Of a stretch of 64,000 nt of DNA, positions 43,286 through 51,994 are shown piece by piece (the first letter of the stretch is position 1; the number at the start of each line of letters is the position of its first letter). A program made the position numbers and the translations under genes. The DNA is from Filimonas zeae. Lineage in GTDB: Bacteria > Bacteroidota > Bacteroidia > Chitinophagales > Chitinophagaceae. The notes beneath the pieces are model-generated. The model was given only the letters and a program-made list of their open reading frames with translations, searched no databases and had not been told where the DNA came from. The stretch spans positions 549,710 to 613,709 of the forward strand of contig NZ_BMIB01000005.1 of NCBI RefSeq assembly GCF_014641615.1, written 5' to 3'.

Positions 43286-44713
43286 ATGCGATACCTCCTG
43301 ACTGTATTCACTTTATTGATGCTGCAAACAACTGGTATATCACAGAATATGCAGGCCCTGCACGGCTCTCCGTTTGCGGGCAGCATGGCCACAGATTATA
43401 ACCCTGCCGGATTGCTCAACGCCCCTTATAAATGGGATGTTACCATTGTTGGTGCACAGGCCAAAGCCATATCCAACGGGTTTTATCTGGATAAGTACAG
43501 CCTGCTTTCCAGCTCCGACACCGTGTTTCTGCGCGGGCGTGGTGGCTACTATAGCAGGTATGCACATGCCAGTGCTACTGTTAATCTGTTTCATATCCGT
43601 TATCGTATCAACAAACGCAATGCCATTGCTGTGGGTGGCAATGTAAGGTCGTACCTGAATGCGCGTACCAGCCGCCTCTTTTACTCAGACGATAACAATA
43701 CACTGGTAAGCCTGGCAGCGCAAAACCTATCCAGCCCTACCCCGGCTGCCAGCACCATTCATAGCACCTGGGCCGAAGCTGTGTTGTCTTACGCAACCGT
43801 ACTTAGCAGTAATGAACGGGGGCGCTGGCAGGCAGGTGTTTCTGTAAACATTATGCGGGCGCTCTCCGGTGGATATGCCAACATGTCCAACATACAATTT
43901 ACACCTGCTACAAACGGCGACTACGTATTTACCAATGGCGCTGCCAAATATGGGTACTCCAATAATTACGACCGGCTGGATAGTAACAAGAGTACCATGA
44001 CTAACATTAAAAACTTTATGACGGGCATGGCCATGCGTGTGGGCCTGAGTGCGGGGGTGGAATATGTGCGGTATTGGGATGAAGCAGTACGCACCACCGA
44101 TCCGTGGCCGGATGATTATAACTGGAAGCTATCCCTGTCTCTGATGGATATAGGTACTAACCGGTTTACATATGGCACCTACAGTGGCTCGGCATCAGGA
44201 GTACGCGCGGGGGTAACAGCCAGCACGGTACAAAACAAGTTTGATAGCCTGGAAAGGTTCAGAGATTTCAGAGACAGTCTGCGCAGTATTGCCGGTAGTT
44301 ACTCCGACCTCAGAGGCGTTTTTAACGTACGCAACCCCACCCGCCTCATTGTTAATTTTGATAAACAGTTTGATAACGATTATTTCATTAATGCCGAACT
44401 GCAGCTGAACCTGAATAAGGTGGATGAAACACTCCGGTTGAATACCCGCGAACTTACTATTGCCGCTATTACCCCGCGCTGGGAAACCAGTGCCTGGGGT
44501 GTATACCTGCCTATACAGTATACCATAGAAGGCCGCACCTGGGTGGGGCTTGCCGGTAAAGCAGGCCCGTTGCTGATAGGTTTTCATAACCTGGCCAACA
44601 TTCTGGGCAAAAACAGCTTCCCCAACGCGGGTGCTTACGTACAGCTGCGTATTTATCCGGGTAACAGTAATGGTAAAGACAAAGGGCTTAATTGCCCGCC
44701 CCGCGCGTACTAG
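43286..44713 (+). CDS. DUF5723-type outer-membrane beta-barrel protein
   Basis: The product has 475 residues with a signal peptide (RYLLTVFTLLMLQTTGISQ). After it come MATDYNPAGLL and many alternating beta strands with aromatic ends (FHIRYRINKRNAIAVGGNV, WQAGVSVNIMRAL, FINAELQLNLNKV). This pattern fits the DUF5723/PorP-like outer-membrane family of Bacteroidota. Its function is not established. It is divergent from the histone-like gene, with a 138-base AT-rich gap in which I find no clear promoter. Confidence 0.75.
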   Translation: MRYLLTVFTLLMLQTTGISQNMQALHGSPFAGSMATDYNPAGLLNAPYKWDVTIVGAQAKAISNGFYLDKYSLLSSSDTVFLRGRGGYYSRYAHASATVNLFHIRYRINKRNAIAVGGNVRSYLNARTSRLFYSDDNNTLVSLAAQNLSSPTPAASTIHSTWAEAVLSYATVLSSNERGRWQAGVSVNIMRALSGGYANMSNIQFTPATNGDYVFTNGAAKYGYSNNYDRLDSNKSTMTNIKNFMTGMAMRVGLSAGVEYVRYWDEAVRTTDPWPDDYNWKLSLSLMDIGTNRFTYGTYSGSASGVRAGVTASTVQNKFDSLERFRDFRDSLRSIAGSYSDLRGVFNVRNPTRLIVNFDKQFDNDYFINAELQLNLNKVDETLRLNTRELTIAAITPRWETSAWGVYLPIQYTIEGRTWVGLAGKAGPLLIGFHNLANILGKNSFPNAGAYVQLRIYPGNSNGKDKGLNCPPRAY

Positions 44714-44739
44714 AAAATATCCACGTTTTTCACAAAATC

Positions 44740-44769
44740 TTGAAATTTCAGAAACAGACCTTAGATTTG
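44740..44769 (+). promoter_or_regulatory. Predicted promoter of the GbsR-like regulator
   Basis: TTG at 44740, a 19-base spacer and TAGATTTG at 44762-44769 match the Bacteroidota consensus. The ATG follows only 4 bases later, which predicts a leaderless or near-leaderless mRNA. Confidence 0.7.
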
Positions 44770-44773
44770 GGAT

Positions 44774-45280
44774 ATGAACCTTACGGAAGCTAAACAACAA
44801 TTTGTACAAAGCTGGGGGGTACTGGGTAGCCAGTGGGGTATTAACCGCACGATGGCTCAGGTACACGCCTTGCTGCTGATTGCCGAAAAACCCATGAGTA
44901 CTGATGATGTTATGGAAGGATTAAACATCAGCCGTGGAAATGCCAATATGAATATCAGGGAATTAATGGACTGGGGCCTGGTAGATAAAGTAATCATCAG
45001 CGGCGACAGGAAAGAATATTTTTCGGCCGATAAAGATATCTGGCGGGTAGCTACCCGTATTATGGCCCAGCGCAAAAAACGCGAACTGGACCCTATGCTG
45101 AAGGTGCTGAACCAGCTTACTGACCTGGAAGGGGACAAAAAAGACCCCGATATTAAAGCCTTTACAGAAGTAATTGGCGGCATACGCAAGTTTGCAGGCC
45201 ATGCCGAGAAGACGCTGGATACCATCATCAGAGCAGAAGAGAACTGGTTTCTGAACAGCTTTATTAAAATTCTCAAGTAA
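44774..45280 (+). CDS. GbsR/MarR-type transcriptional regulator
   Basis: The product has 168 residues. A winged-helix domain occupies about residues 20-100 (INRTMAQVHALLLIAEKPMSTDDVM, LNISRGNANMNIRELMDWGLV), then VWRVATRIMAQRKKRELDPM-like helices for dimerisation. This matches the GbsR family of MarR-like repressors, which in other bacteria answer to choline or osmoprotectants. The ligand here is unknown. It precedes the CoA-binding gene by 12 bases and may regulate itself. Confidence 0.85.
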   Translation: MNLTEAKQQFVQSWGVLGSQWGINRTMAQVHALLLIAEKPMSTDDVMEGLNISRGNANMNIRELMDWGLVDKVIISGDRKEYFSADKDIWRVATRIMAQRKKRELDPMLKVLNQLTDLEGDKKDPDIKAFTEVIGGIRKFAGHAEKTLDTIIRAEENWFLNSFIKILK

Positions 45281-45292
45281 AACCGTTATTCT

Positions 45293-45661
45293 ATGAAAAC
45301 ACCCAAACACACCGTAGTACTAGGCGCATCAGATAACCCGCAACGGTACAGCTACCTGGCTGTAAACCGGCTGGCATCTTATAACCATCCCGTAACGGCT
45401 ATCGGCAAAAAAAACGGCGCTATCGGCAGCATTCCGGTAATTACAGAGCATCCCCAACTGGATGATGTTGATACCATCACCCTGTATTTAAGCGCCGCCA
45501 ATCAAAAAGCGTATTACGATTATATCCTCTCCCTTCACCCCAAACGCCTCATTTTTAACCCGGGAGCAGAAAATCCGGAACTGGAACAGTTAGCGTTAAA
45601 GAACAATATAGAACCGCTGGAAGCCTGCACGCTGGTGATGTTAAATACAGGGCAGTATTAG
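45293..45661 (+). CDS. CoA-binding domain protein (YccU-like)
   Basis: The product has 122 residues and one Rossmann-like CoA-binding domain: TVVLGASDNPQRYSYLAVNRL at the start, VTAIGKKNGAIGSIPVI, and RLIFNPGAENPELEQLALKNN. It resembles the stand-alone YccU-type proteins that bind CoA but lack the ligase domain. No enzymatic role is known for them. It is co-transcribed with the GbsR-like regulator (12-base gap). Confidence 0.85.
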   Translation: MKTPKHTVVLGASDNPQRYSYLAVNRLASYNHPVTAIGKKNGAIGSIPVITEHPQLDDVDTITLYLSAANQKAYYDYILSLHPKRLIFNPGAENPELEQLALKNNIEPLEACTLVMLNTGQY

Positions 45662-45664
45662 GAA

Positions 45665-45752
45665 AGTGGCGAGTTATCAGTTTGAAGTTGGGAGTTAATA
45701 ACAACACCCAACTATCAACTGCCAACTTCAAACTCCCAACTAACAACTATCT
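45665..45752. repeat. Low-complexity repeat with inverted GTTTGAAGTT / AACTTCAAAC units
   Basis: AGTTTGAAGTTGGGAGTT on one side and AACTTCAAACTCCCAACT on the other can pair. Further degenerate CCAACT units lie between them. The same words occur at 42100-42180. This appears to be a dispersed intergenic repeat family. Confidence 0.6.
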
Positions 45753-45846
45753 CCCCTCCACGGTTATTCACCTTTGTTAATAATCAGTTCATTTCCCAAT
45801 ACATATAATAACAGGTTTATTACGTAACTTCAAAAAACCTCATTAT

Positions 45847-46320
45847 ATGCGTTGGAGAAAATTCAATGGCGAAAACATCCATCTCCCGATTAAAGATGCA
45901 GTGGAAGAGGCGATTAAAAGAGAGGTGGAAAATGGCGTGCATCTGAAAGTTTGTATTGGAACTGACAGCCAGGTAAAAGGCGAAGACACCGAGTTTGCCA
46001 CGGTAATTGTTTTTCTGCGTGAACACAACGGTGGGTTCATGTACATCCACAACGAAAAAACACAGGTTAAGTACAGCATTAAAGAACGTATGCTGGTAGA
46101 AGTAGCTAAAAGCATTGAAATTGCTTATGAGCTATGCACCCTGTTTGTTGAGTATGACGTGGATATGGAAGTGCATGCCGACATTAACACGAATCCCCAG
46201 TTTAAAAGCAACGATGCACTGCGTGAAGCCATGGGCTACATTCTGGGTATGGGCTTTGCCTTTAAGGCCAAACCGGAAGCCTTTGCCAGCAGCAGCTGTG
46301 CGGATAAAGTAGTGAATTAA
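45847..46320 (+). CDS. YkuK-type ribonuclease H-like protein
   Basis: The product has 157 residues and one domain. VCIGTDSQVKGEDTEFATVIVFL gives the first acidic residue of an RNase H-like fold, and MEVHADINTNPQFKSN gives a further Asp. The match is to the YkuK/DUF458 family. Nuclease activity has not been shown for the family as far as I know, so the role is open. It is convergent with engB, sharing a bidirectional terminator. Confidence 0.8.
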   Translation: MRWRKFNGENIHLPIKDAVEEAIKREVENGVHLKVCIGTDSQVKGEDTEFATVIVFLREHNGGFMYIHNEKTQVKYSIKERMLVEVAKSIEIAYELCTLFVEYDVDMEVHADINTNPQFKSNDALREAMGYILGMGFAFKAKPEAFASSSCADKVVN

Positions 46321-46323
46321 TAG

Positions 46324-46350
46324 AAAAAGCCGCTTAAACAGCGGCTTCTT
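46324..46350. terminator. Bidirectional terminator between ykuK-like gene and engB
   Basis: AAGCCGCT / AGCGGCTT forms an 8-bp stem with a 5-base loop. The engB stop codon (46334-46336) lies at the tip of the hairpin. Confidence 0.8.
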
Positions 46351-46984
46351 CATTCGGATGATAAAAGTTATGATTCGATTCACTGATCAGTTGCAGTATC
46401 TCGTCGCGTCCATCCTTTTTAATGGCGCTGGTAACAAAGCTGGCTGGTAAAAACTGCCAGGTTTCGCGCATGGCATCCAGAAACTCCTTTACGTGGCGTT
46501 GTACTGCGCCGGGTTTCTCTTTGTCTGCCTTGGTAAAAACGATGGAAAAAGGCACTTCCCATTTGCCCAGCTGGTTTACAAAATCCAGATCGTTCTGCTG
46601 TGGCTCATGGCGCGCATCAATCAGCACAAAAACCATCGTCAGGTTTTCACGCTTACGCATATACCCATCTATCATCTGCTCCCATCGGTTGCGATCGCTC
46701 TGTGCGCGCTTCGCGTATCCATATCCCGGTAAGTCTACCAGATACCATTTGGTAACCGGCCCCTTCTCCTTTTGGGTGCTCTCAATGTTAAAGTGGTTAA
46801 TGTTTTGTGTTTTACCAGGCTGGCCCGATGTTTTGGCCAGTTTCTGATTATTACACAGCATATTAATCAAAGAGCTTTTACCCACATTACTGCGCCCGAT
46901 AAAAGCATACTCCGGCCGGTCCGGTTTAGGACACTTTGCCACCTCCGGGCTTGTTACAAAATATTCGGCTTTCTTAATCTGCAT
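46334..46984 (-). CDS. engB: Ribosome biogenesis GTPase EngB (YihA/YsxC)
   Basis: The product has 216 residues. G1 is GRSNVGKS at 30-37, G3 is DLPGYGYAKR, G4 is TKAD, and the C-terminal basic region follows. It is a TRAFAC-class GTPase needed for assembly of the large ribosomal subunit. It starts 3 bases after gpmI ends, so the two are one transcription unit. Confidence 0.94.
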   Translation of the reverse strand: MQIKKAEYFVTSPEVAKCPKPDRPEYAFIGRSNVGKSSLINMLCNNQKLAKTSGQPGKTQNINHFNIESTQKEKGPVTKWYLVDLPGYGYAKRAQSDRNRWEQMIDGYMRKRENLTMVFVLIDARHEPQQNDLDFVNQLGKWEVPFSIVFTKADKEKPGAVQRHVKEFLDAMRETWQFLPASFVTSAIKKDGRDEILQLISESNHNFYHPNEEAAV

Positions 46985-46987
46985 AGC

Positions 46988-48514
46988 TTATTTGGAAATC
47001 AACACCTCTCCGGTCATCTCTTTAGGAACAGGAATGCCCATAACAGACAGTACTGTTGGAGCAATATCGCCCAGTTTACCCGGCTTCACTTCACCCTTCC
47101 AGTCTTTGCTTATTACAAACAGCGGTACCAGGTTGGTGGAGTGTTGTGTGTTAGGTGAACCATCTTCATTAATCATATAATCTGCGTTACCGTGGTCAGC
47201 TGTCAGCAGCACCATGTAACCGTGCGCCAGGGCTGCAGTAACTACTCTTTCCACACAGTTGTTTACGGTTTCCACCGCTTTTACCACTGCGCTGAAAACA
47301 CCGGTATGGCCCACCATATCCGCATTGGCGTAGTTAAGACAAATAAAGTCTGCGCTTTCATTTTCAATTTCAGGCACCAGCTTATCCGTCATTTCAATTG
47401 CACTCATCTCAGGCTGCAGGTCGTAAGTAGCCACTTTAGGTGAAGGCAGCATAATACGGCTTTCTCCTTCAAACGGCAATTCACGGCCACCGCTGAAGAA
47501 GAACGTAACGTGCGGATACTTTTCAGTTTCTGCAATACGGATCTGCTTTTTGCCATGTGCTGCCAGTACCTCGCCCAGCGTATTATTCAGGTTATCGTTT
47601 TCAAATACTACACGTACGTTTTTGTAAGTCTTGTCGTACTCCGTCATGGTAGTATAATCCAGGTTCAGCGCGTGCATGCCTAAATCGTCATGATTCTCCT
47701 GGGTTAGCACCTGCGTAATCTCGCGGCAACGGTCGGTACGGAAGTTAAAACAGATAGCTACGTCACCATCTTTAATGGTAGCCAGCGGTTGCTGATCGCC
47801 ACCGATGATAACCGTAGGTTTAATAAACTCATCGGTAGTATCCTGTGCATATGCCTGCTCAACGGCTGCAATAGCATCCGTAGCTTTCAGACCTTCGCCT
47901 TTTACCAGTGCATCATAAGCCAGCTTTACACGCTCCCAGCGCTTATCGCGATCCATAGCATAGTAACGGCCGCTTACAGAGGCAATTTTACCTACACTCT
48001 GGTTCAGGTGCAACTGCAGATCGGTAATGAATTTTAAACCACTTTTAGGATCAGTATCCCGTCCATCAGTAAAAGCATGAATATATACTTCTGTTAAACC
48101 TTCTGCCTTACATACATCACAGATGGCCTTAACGTGGTTAATATGGCTGTGTACACCACCATCGCTTACCAGCCCCAGCAGGTGCAGTGGTTTATTATTG
48201 GTTTTGGCAGCATGAACAGCAGCCAGTAATTGTTCGTTTTTGGCAAAAGAACCGTCGCGTACCGCAACGTTAATACGCTGTAACTCCTGGTAAACAATAC
48301 GGCCGGCCCCCAGATTCAGGTGGCCTACCTCACTGTTGCCCATCTGTCCATCGGGTAATCCTACCGCCTCGCCAGAGGTAACCAGGGTTGTATTGGAATA
48401 TTTACTATACAGTCCGTTAACAAAAGGGACCTGTGCATTTTGTATCGCGTCAGATGTTTTTACCTTTCCAAGTCCCCATCCGTCCATGATAACCAATATT
48501 ACTTTCTTTTCCAT
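46988..48514 (-). CDS. gpmI: 2,3-bisphosphoglycerate-independent phosphoglycerate mutase
   Basis: The product has 508 residues. The metal site starts with IMDGWGLG (Asp11), the phosphoserine nucleophile is Ser61 in GQMGNSEVGH, and TADHGNADYM lies near the C-terminus. The enzyme interconverts 3- and 2-phosphoglycerate in glycolysis using two Mn ions. Length is typical. It heads the operon with engB. Confidence 0.96.
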   Translation of the reverse strand: MEKKVILVIMDGWGLGKVKTSDAIQNAQVPFVNGLYSKYSNTTLVTSGEAVGLPDGQMGNSEVGHLNLGAGRIVYQELQRINVAVRDGSFAKNEQLLAAVHAAKTNNKPLHLLGLVSDGGVHSHINHVKAICDVCKAEGLTEVYIHAFTDGRDTDPKSGLKFITDLQLHLNQSVGKIASVSGRYYAMDRDKRWERVKLAYDALVKGEGLKATDAIAAVEQAYAQDTTDEFIKPTVIIGGDQQPLATIKDGDVAICFNFRTDRCREITQVLTQENHDDLGMHALNLDYTTMTEYDKTYKNVRVVFENDNLNNTLGEVLAAHGKKQIRIAETEKYPHVTFFFSGGRELPFEGESRIMLPSPKVATYDLQPEMSAIEMTDKLVPEIENESADFICLNYANADMVGHTGVFSAVVKAVETVNNCVERVVTAALAHGYMVLLTADHGNADYMINEDGSPNTQHSTNLVPLFVISKDWKGEVKPGKLGDIAPTVLSVMGIPVPKEMTGEVLISK

Positions 48515-48599
48515 GCGTGTAAAGCTACGGCAAGTTTGATTATTTAAAATAGCTCCCTAACTTTAAGGGCCTTTTAACGGGGAAAAAAGTCTACCAAAA

Positions 48600-48616
48600 C
48601 TGGCACATTTTTGGCA
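48600..48616 (+). promoter_or_regulatory. Candidate sigma-54 promoter of the DUF4783 gene
   Basis: CTGGCAC-A-TTTT-TGGCA compared with YTGGCAC-G-N4-TTGCW differs at two minor positions. The invariant GG and GC are exactly 12 bases apart. The start codon follows 32 bases later. AACTGG and CCAGTT flank it symmetrically, so an operator palindrome is an alternative reading. Confidence 0.5.
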
Positions 48617-48648
48617 CCAGTTCCAATTGAAAACCATTTAATACCAAT

Positions 48649-49029
48649 ATGAAAAGAATGTTACTGCTGGCTGGCGTAGTGTTATCACTACTCTCGTTCA
48701 GGGTGAGTGGGGATGCAGACACAATTATCAGTGCTTTAAAAGATGGTAATGCAGAGCAATTAAGCCAGTATTTCGACAATATGCTCGACGTTAAGCTGCC
48801 TGAAAAAGACGAAATAAAGAACGTTGGTAAAAATCAGGCTGGCATTGCTGTTAAAGGTTTCTTTGCCGATAACCATATTAAAGGCTTTGAAGCTACTTCA
48901 CAGCGCGAAATAAGTGGTACTATGTACCTGACCGGTAAATTAACCGGTGGCTCAAAAAGCTACAACATTACCCTGATGATGAAGAATAAAGGCGATAAAA
49001 CCGCCATTATGACCCTACGCATCAATTAA
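48649..49029 (+). CDS. DUF4783 secreted protein
   Basis: The product has 126 residues with a signal peptide (MKRMLLLAGVVLSLLSFRVS). The mature part reads DTIISALKDGNAEQLSQYFD and ends KGDKTAIMTLRIN, matching the NTF2-like DUF4783 family of Bacteroidota, which is often found next to nadC, as here. Function is unknown. A sigma-54 promoter match precedes it and a strong terminator follows, so it appears to be a separate unit. Confidence 0.8.
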   Translation: MKRMLLLAGVVLSLLSFRVSGDADTIISALKDGNAEQLSQYFDNMLDVKLPEKDEIKNVGKNQAGIAVKGFFADNHIKGFEATSQREISGTMYLTGKLTGGSKSYNITLMMKNKGDKTAIMTLRIN

Positions 49030-49040
49030 AAAGAGCATAA

Positions 49041-49068
49041 AAAAAGACCGGCCGGTGCCGGTCTTTTT
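49041..49068 (+). terminator. Terminator of the DUF4783 gene
   Basis: A perfect 12-bp stem (AAAAAGACCGGC / GCCGGTCTTTTT) with a 4-base loop ends in T5. Confidence 0.92.
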
Positions 49069-49236
49069 CTTTTCAACACATTCCCTGCTTCCTGCATATC
49101 TTACCTACACCTTAACCCGCTTCCTACGCGGTTACTACTGCCATAAACCTTATTTTTACCTGCTCAATACCCTGCATCATCCGTTCCCACAGACTTGTGA
49201 GAGGGTAACGACCTTTGTTCACCGATAATTTGCTAC

Positions 49237-50100
49237 ATGATACAACAGTTTGAAGAGAAGCTTTATCACCTGATTACAGAAGCCCTGAAAGAAGATGTTG
49301 GCACGGGCGATCATTCCACCCTCAGCTGCATCCCTTCCGGCAAACAGGGAAGAGCAGTGCTGAAAATAAAGCAGGATGGTATACTGGCCGGTATGGATGC
49401 CGCGCAAACCATCTTTTCTACCGTAGAGGCCCGGAGTGTATTTCATGCTTTTAAAAAAGATGGCGATACTATGCAGGCTGGCGAAAAAGCCTTTGAAGTA
49501 GAGGCCTCCATTCATACCATACTGAAATGTGAGCGCCTGGTATTGAACTGCATGCAGCGTATGAGCGGTATTGCCACCCTTACGCATGCCTACGCAGAAA
49601 AGCTGAAAGGTTATAAAACTCAAATACTGGATACCCGCAAAACCACCCCCAACTTTCGCTTGCTGGAGAAGGAGGCTGTACGTATTGGCGGCGGCACCAA
49701 CCACCGCTTTGGCTTATATGATATGATTATGTTGAAAGACAACCATATTGACTTTTGCGGTGGCATAGAGCCTGCTATTGAAAAAGCATGGCAATACACC
49801 CAGACCGAACAGCCGGGCCTGAAAATAGAAGTGGAAACGCGTAATGTGGAAGATGTAAAAACCGTTATCCGTGTAGGCAAAGGCAAGGTATTCCGTATTA
49901 TGCTGGACAACTTTACCCCTGCACAGATTACCGAAGCAATGGCTTTGATACAGGGCGACTTTGAAACAGAAGCCAGCGGCGGCATTAACCTTAGCAATCT
50001 TACGGATTATGCAGCCACCGGGGTGGATTACATCAGTGCAGGCGCATTGATTCACCAGGCGCAAAGCGTGGACCTGAGCCTGAAAGCAGTGATTGTATAA
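49237..50100 (+). CDS. nadC: Nicotinate-nucleotide pyrophosphorylase (carboxylating)
   Basis: The product has 287 residues. Visible motifs are EDVGTGDHSTLSCIP, LNCMQRMSGIATLTHAY, ILDTRKTTPNFRLLEKEAVRIGGG, NHRFGLYDMIMLKDNHI and EVETRNVEDVK. The enzyme makes nicotinate mononucleotide from quinolinate and PRPP in de novo NAD synthesis. No nadA or nadB lies nearby in the window. Confidence 0.95.
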   Translation: MIQQFEEKLYHLITEALKEDVGTGDHSTLSCIPSGKQGRAVLKIKQDGILAGMDAAQTIFSTVEARSVFHAFKKDGDTMQAGEKAFEVEASIHTILKCERLVLNCMQRMSGIATLTHAYAEKLKGYKTQILDTRKTTPNFRLLEKEAVRIGGGTNHRFGLYDMIMLKDNHIDFCGGIEPAIEKAWQYTQTEQPGLKIEVETRNVEDVKTVIRVGKGKVFRIMLDNFTPAQITEAMALIQGDFETEASGGINLSNLTDYAATGVDYISAGALIHQAQSVDLSLKAVIV

Positions 50101-50154
50101 TTACCGCTTCTGCAACGGCAGCAACACCTGCCACTGAGCGCAACTACTATTTTG

Positions 50155-50162
50155 TAATTTTG
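50155..50162 (+). promoter_or_regulatory. Predicted -7 box of the SUI1-family gene
   Basis: TAATTTTG is an exact TAnnTTTG match 21 bases before the chosen ATG. It covers the upstream TTG start at 50160 and so argues against that start. Confidence 0.5.
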
Positions 50163-50183
50163 TACAACCGATCAGTGTTTTAT

Positions 50184-50528
50184 ATGAGCAAAAAAAATAA
50201 GCCCGATAATAACGGTTTTGTATACAGTACCAACCCGGATTTTCGTTTTAAAGAAGAAGAGCAGGAGGTACAGGCCACTTTAGCACCCGCACAGCAAAAG
50301 CTGCGTGTAAGGCTTGATACCAAACAGCGCGCCGGTAAAGCCGTTACCCTGGTAACTGGTTTTGTTGGCCTGCCGGAAGACCTGGAAGAACTGGGTAAGA
50401 AGCTGAAAAATTTTTGTGGCACCGGCGGCAGCGTTAAAGATGGAGAAGCCATTATTCAGGGCGATCAGCGTGATAAAGTGCTGCAATGGTTACTGAAGAA
50501 TGACTATAAGCAAACGAAGAAAGTATAG
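50184..50528 (+). CDS. SUI1/YciH-family translation initiation factor-like protein
   Basis: From the ATG at 50184 the product has 114 residues, a start preferred over the upstream TTG that falls in the promoter. The C-terminal 75 residues form the SUI1/eIF1 fold with RAGKAVTLVTGFVGLPEDLEEL and FCGTGGSVKDGEAIIQGDQR. Bacterial YciH proteins resemble eIF1 and have been proposed to check initiation fidelity. A bidirectional terminator separates it from the histidine kinase gene. Confidence 0.9.
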   Translation: MSKKNKPDNNGFVYSTNPDFRFKEEEQEVQATLAPAQQKLRVRLDTKQRAGKAVTLVTGFVGLPEDLEELGKKLKNFCGTGGSVKDGEAIIQGDQRDKVLQWLLKNDYKQTKKV

Positions 50529-50591
50529 CTGCTGATAGCACTAATATTATAACAATGTTGTCATCCGGCAATATTGCGGTTGGTATCCATA

Positions 50592-50624
50592 AATAAGCCC
50601 CCGGTTAATGGCCGGGGGCTTATT
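50592..50624. terminator. Bidirectional terminator between SUI1-family and kinase genes
   Basis: A perfect 13-bp stem (AATAAGCCCCCGG / CCGGGGGCTTATT) with a 7-base loop lies between two converging genes. Confidence 0.9.
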
Positions 50625-50647
50625 AGTTAACATTTTTCTATTCAGTG

Positions 50648-51994
50648 TTAAAACTGTAAGCTAAACACCGTTCCCTCCCCCTCAATACTCTGCACCTGTA
50701 TATTCCCCTTGTGCAGCATCATAATCTGCTTACACAAGCTTAAACCAATACCACTACCTGTTTTTTTGGTACTGAAAAACGGAATGAATATTTTATCTAC
50801 TACCTCTGCCGGCATACCGGTGCCGTTATCGGCCACCTTTAATACCGCACGGCTGCTATTGGAAACTCCACCAGACAAAGTAATGCGGGCATCGGGCCTT
50901 TCCTTTACTGCTTCCATAGCATTTACCACCAGGTTAATAAGTACCTGCTCTACCAGGCTCACATCTGCCTCCACCGTTAATAACGGATCTTTCAGTATCA
51001 CCTCCATCTCAATATTCTTCTGCAACATAGTAGGCGCCATCAGCTGCAATAGGTTCTCAAACAACTCACTGATAAACACCCGCGACACATTCAGGCGGGT
51101 AATCTTATTCAGGCTGCGATAGGTTTCCGCAAACTTCAGCAGCCCCTCGCTACGTCGTTTAATAGTTGAAATGCCCACTTCCAGATCTTCAAAGCCACTC
51201 ACCTGCATACCTTCTGCTTCCTCCCGTATCTGGGTAATACGCGTTTTCAGCGTATCGGCCAGTGAAGAGATAGGCGCTACCGAGTTCATAATCTCATGCG
51301 TCATTACACTCAGCAGTCGCTGCCATGCCTTCGATTCGTTTTCATCCAGCGCCTCGTTTACGTTCTGAAAAGCCGCCAGCCGGTAGCCTTTGCCATCTGT
51401 TTGAAAGGCGGCGGTAGACACCAGTGCTTTAAAAGAGGATTGATCTTTTAATATGGTAATTACCTTGCTCTCTCCGTTCTTTAAATGCAACAGTTCTTCA
51501 TACAAATGTGCATCCCGCTTTTCCAGCGAGTGAATGGTTTTAAGGTAAGGAATGCCTAACTGCTTTTTAAAAGCTTCATTCATCCATACCACTTCACCAC
51601 TCTCTGTTTCAAAAGAAACAATGCCGGAGTTTACCAGTTCCAGTATCTTTTGCAGGTACTGGTATTGCGTTTCTTTTTCGCGGCTTACTGCTTTGAAAGT
51701 ATTGCTTACCTGGTTAAAGCTGCGGCGTAACGATTGCAGCTCTTTCGGCGCATGCTGCACCTCAAACTGGCGTGAGAAGTCGCGATACTGTATAGATTCT
51801 ACAAACTGCTCAATTTCTGTAAGCGTTTTCATGTGCAGCCGGTACAGGTTAAACAACAGCGACAACACCGCCACGCCGGTTACCGACAGGTACAGCCATG
51901 AGTGCTGTAATACCAGCCAGGCCGACAGAAACAGCAAACCAAACAACAGCACAATGCGAAAGGCGATACGCCATTCATAGCGGTTAAATATCAT
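50648..51994 (-). CDS. NtrB/NtrY-like sensor histidine kinase
   Basis: The product has 448 residues. Two membrane helices lie near the N-terminus (about 12-30 and 33-51) with only a very short external loop, so sensing is probably membrane or cytoplasmic. A PAS-like domain follows (about 110-215). His233 in the H-box MTHEIMNSVAPISSL is the phosphorylation site. The ATPase domain has NLVVNAMEAV, DNGTGMP and GSGIGLSLC. It overlaps the sigma-54 response regulator gene by 11 bases; the two form a two-component pair facing the export operon. Confidence 0.92.
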   Translation of the reverse strand: MIFNRYEWRIAFRIVLLFGLLFLSAWLVLQHSWLYLSVTGVAVLSLLFNLYRLHMKTLTEIEQFVESIQYRDFSRQFEVQHAPKELQSLRRSFNQVSNTFKAVSREKETQYQYLQKILELVNSGIVSFETESGEVVWMNEAFKKQLGIPYLKTIHSLEKRDAHLYEELLHLKNGESKVITILKDQSSFKALVSTAAFQTDGKGYRLAAFQNVNEALDENESKAWQRLLSVMTHEIMNSVAPISSLADTLKTRITQIREEAEGMQVSGFEDLEVGISTIKRRSEGLLKFAETYRSLNKITRLNVSRVFISELFENLLQLMAPTMLQKNIEMEVILKDPLLTVEADVSLVEQVLINLVVNAMEAVKERPDARITLSGGVSNSSRAVLKVADNGTGMPAEVVDKIFIPFFSTKKTGSGIGLSLCKQIMMLHKGNIQVQSIEGEGTVFSLQF

